Shown: positions 6,354 to 10,123 of the stretch, in pieces
Layout of the letters: each line of letters opens with the position of its first letter
Position numbering within the stretch: position 1 is the stretch's first letter
NCBI GenBank assembly: GCA_002366775.1
Contig: DFBW01000209.1
Location: 5,387 to 15,509 of the forward strand
DNA from: Roseovarius sp. UBA3070
GTDB lineage: Bacteria; Pseudomonadota; Alphaproteobacteria; Rhodobacterales; Rhodobacteraceae
DNA length: 10,123 nucleotides
Direction of reading: 5' to 3'
Made by a program: the position numbers and the translations under genes
Notes under the pieces: model-generated
The model's database searches: none
The model's input: only the letters and a program-made list of their open reading frames with translations
Told to the model about the DNA's origin: nothing

Positions 6354-6959
6354 ATGAAGTCCGGATATTGGAACACTTGCACGATTGTTTGCTGGGCGCT
6401 GGCGGCGCTGGCGGGCGTTGTGGTGTTTTCAATCGCCCTTGAACCGACCAGCTTCATAGCTGCGCTGCTTGTTGGGACGGCCTTGGCCGTGTTTCTGGGG
6501 TTGGTTCTGACACGGTTGTTTTGTGAAAATGCCACGGATGCGGGGCATGGTTCCGTTGTTGCGGATGAAGGCGCTGAAGCGGATACAGCTGTCGCCGAAA
6601 AAGCCAAGCAGGCAGAAGTTTCCTCAACGCCCGACTATGATGGTGATGGTGTTAAGGAAGGCAGCAATGAAGGCACAAAGCCCGCAACCCTTACCGGTCC
6701 GCGTGACGGCGGTGCAGATGATTTGAAGCAAATCAAGGGGATAGGCCCCAAGCTTGAGACACTCTGCAACAGCCTGGGCTTTTACCACTTTGACCAGATC
6801 GCCAACTGGAGCCGTGATGAGGTGGCCTGGATGGATGCGAACTTGCAAGGCTTTAAGGGTCGCGTTTCCCGCGATACCTGGGTGGCGCAAGCCAGCGTTC
6901 TGGCCTCTGGTGGCGAGACAGATTTTTCCAAACGTGTCGAAGACGGCGACGTGTACTGA
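6354..6959 (+). CDS. Two-helix membrane protein with a NuoE-type helix-hairpin-helix domain
   Basis: The 201-residue protein has two hydrophobic helices (about 8-30 and 33-56), so both ends should be on the same side, probably the cytoplasm. A linker (57-118) with about 14 acidic and 5 basic residues follows. It contains DYDGDGVKEG (94-103), which looks like the start of an EF-hand or dockerin-like calcium loop (Asp94, Asp96, Asp98, Glu102). The C-terminal part (about 121-192) is a helix-hairpin-helix domain with KGIGP (128-132), 75% identical to the tail of NuoE encoded just upstream. AAAGGA (6339-6344) lies before ATG 6354. It might hold NuoE or the NADH module near the membrane by domain pairing, or bind nucleic acid as other such domains do. 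Neither is shown. Confidence 0.85.
   Translation: MKSGYWNTCTIVCWALAALAGVVVFSIALEPTSFIAALLVGTALAVFLGLVLTRLFCENATDAGHGSVVADEGAEADTAVAEKAKQAEVSSTPDYDGDGVKEGSNEGTKPATLTGPRDGGADDLKQIKGIGPKLETLCNSLGFYHFDQIANWSRDEVAWMDANLQGFKGRVSRDTWVAQASVLASGGETDFSKRVEDGDVY
6714..6929 (+). repeat. Helix-hairpin-helix domain, copy 2
   Basis: This is the second copy of the domain at 6071-6286, coding for residues 121-192 of the membrane protein. The DNA is still recognisably similar, for example around the shared GFYHFDQ block. Differences fall mostly at helix surface positions, while the hairpin KGxGP and the tail GGETDFS are kept. Confidence 0.85.
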
Positions 6960-6979
6960 GCTGAAAGGCATTGCATTCA

Positions 6980-7204
6980 ATGAGCACACCCACAGACACC
7001 CAATTGTCCCGCAAAGGCCGCATTGCCGGTCTTGTGATCGCGGGTACGATGGTGGCGTGGCTGGCGGCTCAGTGGCTGGGCGGTCAGATGGGCTGGCCCG
7101 CGCGATATGTTTTTCTGTTCGACTTTGCTGCCATTGGCGCCCTGATCTGGGCGCTGGTGGTCACCTATCAAATATGGCGTGCGCGCCGCGATAATCAGGG
7201 GTAG
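6980..7204 (+). CDS. Small two-helix membrane protein, DUF5337-like
   Basis: This 74-residue protein has a polar start, RKGR at 11-14, two transmembrane helices (about 15-35 and 43-65) and a basic C-terminal tail, WRARRDNQG. Both ends should be cytoplasmic. The pattern, with YVFLFDFAAIGALIWALVV (43-61) and the RARRDNQG end, matches my memory of DUF5337, a small family of Rhodobacterales. Its function is unknown. I prefer ATG 6980, with GAAAGG (6963-6968) eleven bases upstream; TTG 6971 would lie only two bases from that site. The stop is six bases before nuoF, so the two are probably made from one message. Confidence 0.8.
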   Translation: MSTPTDTQLSRKGRIAGLVIAGTMVAWLAAQWLGGQMGWPARYVFLFDFAAIGALIWALVVTYQIWRARRDNQG

Positions 7205-7210
7205 CCCGAG

Positions 7211-8506
7211 ATGCTGAAAGACCAGGATCGTATCTTTACCAACCTTTACGGCATGCATGACCGCACGCTGAAAGGCGCGCAATCGCGTGGCCATTGGGAT
7301 GGCACGGCAAAGATTTTGCAAAACGGGCGCGATTGGATCATCGACCAGATGAAGGCCTCTGGCCTGCGTGGGCGCGGCGGGGCAGGGTTTCCGACCGGAT
7401 TGAAATGGTCGTTCATGCCCAAGGAAAGCGACGGGCGACCTGCTTATCTGGTGGTTAATGCGGATGAATCCGAGCCCGGCACCTGCAAAGACCGCGAAAT
7501 CATGCGTCACGATCCGCACACGTTGGTTGAGGGCTGCCTGATCGCCAGCTTCGCCATGCAGGCACATGCCTGTTACATCTATATTCGTGGTGAATACATC
7601 CGCGAGAAAGAAGCCCTTCAAGCCGCGATTGACGAGGCCTATGAGGCGGGATTGGTTGGCAAGAACGCGTGCAAATCCGGTTGGGATTTTGACATTTACC
7701 TGGCCCATGGGGCTGGCGCCTATATCTGCGGCGAAGAAACTGCGCTGCTCGAAAGCCTTGAGGGCAAAAAAGGCATGCCGCGCATGAAGCCGCCATTTCC
7801 GGCGGGGGCGGGGCTGTATGGGTGCCCGACCACAGTGAACAACGTGGAATCGATTGCCGTTGTGCCCACCATATTGCGCCGTGGCCCGGAGTGGTTTTCC
7901 AGCTTTGGTCGCCCCAACAACGCAGGCACCAAGATTTTTGGTATTTCAGGCCATGTGAACAACCCGTGTGTGGTTGAGGAGTCGATGTCGATCGGCTTTG
8001 AAGAGTTGATCGAGAAACATTGCGGCGGCATTCGTGGTGGCTGGGACAATCTCAAGGCGGTGATCCCCGGTGGGTCATCGGTGCCTTGTGTGCGCGGCGA
8101 AAACATGCGCGATGCCGTGATGGATTTTGACGCTCTGCGCGAGGTTGGCTCATCGCTGGGCACGGCGGCTGTGATTGTCATGGACAAGGATACCGACATC
8201 ATCAAAGCGATCTGGCGGTTGTCGAAGTTTTACAAACACGAAAGCTGCGGCCAATGCACGCCATGCCGCGAAGGCACTGGCTGGATGATGCGCGTGATGG
8301 ACCGTCTGGTGCGCGGCGAGGCCGAGGTCGAGGAAATCGACATGCTGCTGGACGTGACCAAACAGGTCGAAGGCCACACCATCTGTGCCCTTGGCGATGC
8401 GGCCGCCTGGCCAATCCAAGGTCTGATCAAGAATTTCCGGGACGAGATCGAAGATCGTATCAAAGCCCAAAAAACCGGCCGCGTAAGCGCGGTTGCTGCG
8501 GAGTAG
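7211..8506 (+). CDS. nuoF: NADH-quinone oxidoreductase subunit F (NADH- and FMN-binding subunit)
   Basis: NuoF (431 residues) is the 51 kDa subunit that oxidises NADH in the cytoplasm by way of FMN and passes electrons to cluster N3. The glycine-rich nucleotide loop [10 protein letters not shown] is at 54-63. The second signature, [20 protein letters not shown], is at 165-184. The [4Fe-4S] ligands are Cys346, Cys349 and Cys352 in [16 protein letters not shown], with Cys392 in HTICALGD. Length and motifs are normal, and the subunit looks functional. The start ATG 7211 has only a weak purine site (AGGGG at 7197-7201), so translation may depend on that of the upstream small gene. The stop is three bases before the next ATG. 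Confidence 0.98.
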   Translation: MLKDQDRIFTNLYGMHDRTLKGAQSRGHWDGTAKILQNGRDWIIDQMKASGLRGRGGAGFPTGLKWSFMPKESDGRPAYLVVNADESEPGTCKDREIMRHDPHTLVEGCLIASFAMQAHACYIYIRGEYIREKEALQAAIDEAYEAGLVGKNACKSGWDFDIYLAHGAGAYICGEETALLESLEGKKGMPRMKPPFPAGAGLYGCPTTVNNVESIAVVPTILRRGPEWFSSFGRPNNAGTKIFGISGHVNNPCVVEESMSIGFEELIEKHCGGIRGGWDNLKAVIPGGSSVPCVRGENMRDAVMDFDALREVGSSLGTAAVIVMDKDTDIIKAIWRLSKFYKHESCGQCTPCREGTGWMMRVMDRLVRGEAEVEEIDMLLDVTKQVEGHTICALGDAAAWPIQGLIKNFRDEIEDRIKAQKTGRVSAVAAE

Positions 8507-8509
8507 AAA

Positions 8510-8932
8510 ATGGACGCTTTTGCAGCATATAGTCACGCGATTGTCGCCATGGCGGCCACGGCAGTAATGCTGTTGATCTTGGGTCCATTGTCGGCGATGA
8601 AAAAGGCCAAACTGGGCCTGGCACCTGGGGCCACCCCCGAGGCAGACTATGGCAGCCGATGCTATCGGTGGCACCGTGCTTATGGCAATCTGTCCGAGAG
8701 TATTGGCCCCTTTGTGGCCGTTACCTTGGCGGCGATACTGGCAGGGGCCAACCCATTTTGGGTAAACCTTCTGGCCTCACTTTTTCTGGTGGCGCGTCTG
8801 GTGTTGGCCGTTGTGCATATCAATGGCATTGGCAAGCAGGATATGAGCATTCGCTCTTACGCCTATGTGGCGGGCTTGATGATGTGTTTGATTTTGGCCG
8901 GAATGGCCATTGTCGCGACGATTTGTGGGTAA
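8510..8932 (+). CDS. MAPEG-family-like membrane protein
   Basis: The 140-residue protein has four likely transmembrane helices (about 8-29, 64-81, 84-103 and 116-138). Between the first two lies RAYGNLSE (56-63), matching the conserved Arg, Asn and Glu pattern of the MAPEG family (membrane-associated proteins in eicosanoid and glutathione metabolism). Arg96 and His103 in the third helix also fit. Members in eukaryotes are trimeric glutathione transferases; the bacterial ones mostly lack a known substrate, so activity cannot be assigned. GGAG (8500-8503) inside the end of nuoF stands six bases before ATG 8510, so it is made together with nuoF. Its place in a complex I operon hints at a link with redox stress or membrane quinones, but this is speculation. 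Confidence 0.8.
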   Translation: MDAFAAYSHAIVAMAATAVMLLILGPLSAMKKAKLGLAPGATPEADYGSRCYRWHRAYGNLSESIGPFVAVTLAAILAGANPFWVNLLASLFLVARLVLAVVHINGIGKQDMSIRSYAYVAGLMMCLILAGMAIVATICG

Positions 8933-8944
8933 CAGGAACGGGAT

Positions 8945-9292
8945 GTGGCAAATAAGATGATGCGCATAGTGACACTCTCTTTGATGGCCCTGATGATACT
9001 GGGCGGCTGCACCGAGCGCTCCAAACGGATATATTTCGATGGCAAGCTGTACCCGACCCGTGAAAAGGCGGTGAGCAAGGATGACCGTTCGGTTTTTGTG
9101 GTGACAGTACGCAAAGCGGCACAAGGCATTGATGGCGCGCGCGAGGCGGGGCGCCATGGCGGGTCAAAATATTGCCTGAAGAATTTTGGCACGTCGCAGA
9201 TCGAATGGGAACGCGGACCCGACGATGCCGCCGAGACCATGCAGATAAACAACGGCGCATTGGTGTTGTCAGGAAAATGCATCACATGGTAA
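8945..9292 (+). CDS. Lipoprotein between nuoF and nuoG
   Basis: This 115-residue protein has a hydrophobic N-terminus ending in the lipobox LGGC with Cys22, so it is likely lipid-anchored after export. Thr23 follows, which in enterobacteria would allow transfer to the outer membrane, unlike the other lipoprotein here. The mature part is small, with Cys77 and Cys112 as a possible disulfide, and contains DGAREAGR (63-70). I do not recognise a named family. GTG 8945 is seven bases after AGGA (8934-8937) and is preferred; ATG 8957 or 8960 would leave a shorter but still workable signal. It starts 12 bases after the MAPEG-like gene. Confidence 0.75.
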   Translation: MANKMMRIVTLSLMALMILGGCTERSKRIYFDGKLYPTREKAVSKDDRSVFVVTVRKAAQGIDGAREAGRHGGSKYCLKNFGTSQIEWERGPDDAAETMQINNGALVLSGKCITW

Positions 9293-9319
9293 AATCAACT
9301 TCTATATCAGGGTCTTACG

Positions 9320-9385
9320 GGGGTGTTATTGCATATCAACCCCGGCAGAACCCATGTGTGGTCAGCCGGGGCGCATGTTGTGCGC
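9320..9385 (+). other. Hairpin-rich gap before the DUF5333-like gene
   Basis: The gap 9293-9417 holds no gene I can support but several inverted repeats. CCCCGGC (9340-9346) pairs with GCCGGGG (9365-9371), and ACC (9350-9352) with GGT (9360-9362) inside it, giving a strong stem. GCGCA (9371-9375) can pair with TGCGC (9381-9385), and GGGGT (9320-9324) with ACCCC (9339-9343); both compete with the large stem. No T-run follows, so it is not a standard terminator. It may protect or process the long nuo message. Confidence 0.4.
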
Positions 9386-9417
9386 GCCCGCGCGCCCGCA
9401 TGATAGGAGATACCCCA

Positions 9418-9825
9418 ATGCGTATGATGACATCTTTGGTACTGGCCGCAACGCTGAGTTTTGGAATGGTATCCAGCGCTTTGGCGTCTGGATTGAAAAC
9501 CGAAAAAGATCTGAACCGAGGGTTGCTGATCGCTGCCGTGGCCGAGAAAATTCAGCGTGAATGCCGCAGCATCGGTGCACGGATGTTCCGCGCCCGGTCG
9601 TATGCCAATGCGCTGAAAGATCAGGCCGAAAGCCGCGGTTACACCATGGACGAGATCGAAGCCTATGTGGATGACAGCGACGAAAAACGCGCCATGCGTG
9701 AACGTCGCAACGCCTATTTCAAATCCAAAGGGGCCAGCAATCTGGATCCCGATAGCCTCTGCGTGCTTGGTCATGCCGAGATCAAGAACAACAGCCAGAT
9801 CGGCCAACTGCTAAGAGCAAAGTGA
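9418..9825 (+). CDS. Exported DUF5333-like protein
   Basis: The 135-residue protein has a cleavable signal peptide: [10 protein letters not shown], a hydrophobic core, and ALA-S with likely cleavage after Ala23. The mature part is helical, with Cys49 in QRECRSI and Cys115 in DSLCVLG as a probable disulfide, and ends in QIGQLLRAK. This arrangement matches my memory of DUF5333, a periplasmic family of Rhodobacterales with no known function. AGGAG (9405-9409) is eight bases before ATG 9418 and decides the start; the frame is open further upstream but has no such site. nuoG follows after seven bases, so the two genes are co-translated or at least co-transcribed. It does not look like a redox subunit. 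Confidence 0.85.
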   Translation: MRMMTSLVLAATLSFGMVSSALASGLKTEKDLNRGLLIAAVAEKIQRECRSIGARMFRARSYANALKDQAESRGYTMDEIEAYVDDSDEKRAMRERRNAYFKSKGASNLDPDSLCVLGHAEIKNNSQIGQLLRAK

Positions 9826-9832
9826 GACGCCT

Positions 9833-10123
9833 ATGTCCGACCTTCGCAAGATCATAATCGACGACCAAGAGGTTGAAGTGGATGGGGCAATGACCCTGAT
9901 TCAGGCTTGCGAGCAGGTAGGGGTCGAAGTTCCGCGCTTTTGTTATCACGAGCGCCTGTCGATTGCGGGCAACTGCCGGATGTGTCTGGTTGAAGTTGTG
10001 GGCGGACCACCAAAACCTGCGGCGTCCTGCGCCATGCAGGTGCGTGATTTGCGCCCCGGACCAGAAGGCCAGCCACCGGTGGCGAAAACCAACTCGCCCA
10101 TGGTCAAAAAGGCCCGCGAAGGC
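9833..10123 (+). CDS. nuoG: NADH-quinone oxidoreductase subunit G, N-terminal part (cut by window end)
   Basis: The first 97 residues of NuoG are present, and the frame runs off the window. NuoG is the large iron-sulfur subunit that carries electrons from NuoF to the connecting subunit of the peripheral arm. The visible part is the N-terminal plant-type ferredoxin domain with cluster N1b: Cys37 in RFCYHERL, Cys48 and Cys51 in GNCRMCLVE, and Cys66 in ASCAMQ. The [4Fe-4S] clusters and the molybdopterin-like domain would follow beyond the end. The start ATG 9833 lies seven bases after the preceding stop and has only a weak GAGA site, which suggests coupling to the gene before it. Confidence 0.97.
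   Translation, partial: MSDLRKIIIDDQEVEVDGAMTLIQACEQVGVEVPRFCYHERLSIAGNCRMCLVEVVGGPPKPAASCAMQVRDLRPGPEGQPPVAKTNSPMVKKAREG

Noticed and set aside
9172..9417. N-terminal extension of the DUF5333-like protein
   Set aside because: The frame is open but overlaps the second lipoprotein gene. The signal peptide and AGGAG site place the start at 9418.
1..10123. tRNA or rRNA genes, CRISPR arrays, insertion sequences, integrases
   Set aside because: I saw no cloverleaf-like sequence, no regularly spaced repeats, no transposase or integrase motifs and no terminal inverted repeats. The region reads as stable chromosome.

Overview
The window looks like a chromosomal segment from an alphaproteobacterium of the Rhodobacterales (Rhodobacter/Paracoccus/Roseobacter type). 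This rests on three things seen in the translations. The complex I genes run nuoA-B-C-D-E-F-G on one strand with small unrelated genes between them. NuoE carries a long Ala/Lys/Pro linker and a C-terminal helix-hairpin-helix domain. Two small proteins resemble the Rhodobacterales families I know as DUF5333 and DUF5337. All supported genes are on the + strand.

Left part (1-1480). Bases 3-98 are probably the last codons of an upstream gene whose protein ends like an outer-membrane beta-barrel strand. A small hairpin with a Shine-Dalgarno-masking pseudoknot (139-167) lies directly before a 350-residue core methionine synthase-like protein (174-1226). The hairpin resembles, imperfectly, the SAM/SAH riboswitch class known from Rhodobacterales. 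The 254-base spacer before nuoA holds three copies of CATATGGC, a small GC hairpin, three TTGAC motifs and an 18-bp near-perfect dyad. It is the likely promoter and operator region of the nuo operon.

Right part (1481-10123). nuoA, nuoB, nuoC, nuoD, nuoE, nuoF and the start of nuoG (cut by the window end) encode the hydrophilic arm and one membrane subunit of proton-pumping NADH:quinone oxidoreductase. The visible iron-sulfur ligands are all intact: N2 in NuoB, N1a in NuoE, N3 in NuoF and N1b in NuoG. Eight extra genes sit between them, many translationally coupled. They are a 38-residue one-helix protein (between C and D), a four-helix membrane protein and a short lipoprotein (between D and E), a two-helix membrane protein carrying a second copy of the NuoE C-terminal domain plus a two-helix DUF5337-like protein (between E and F), and a MAPEG-like protein, a second lipoprotein and an exported DUF5333-like protein (between F and G).

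All but one of the eight extras are predicted to be membrane-embedded or lipid-anchored, and the other is exported. This fits helpers for assembly, stability or regulation of complex I at the membrane, but no function is shown by the sequence. Most worth a second look are the shared helix-hairpin-helix domain with oppositely charged linkers, the coupled 38-residue gene, and the riboswitch-like leader of the methionine synthase gene.
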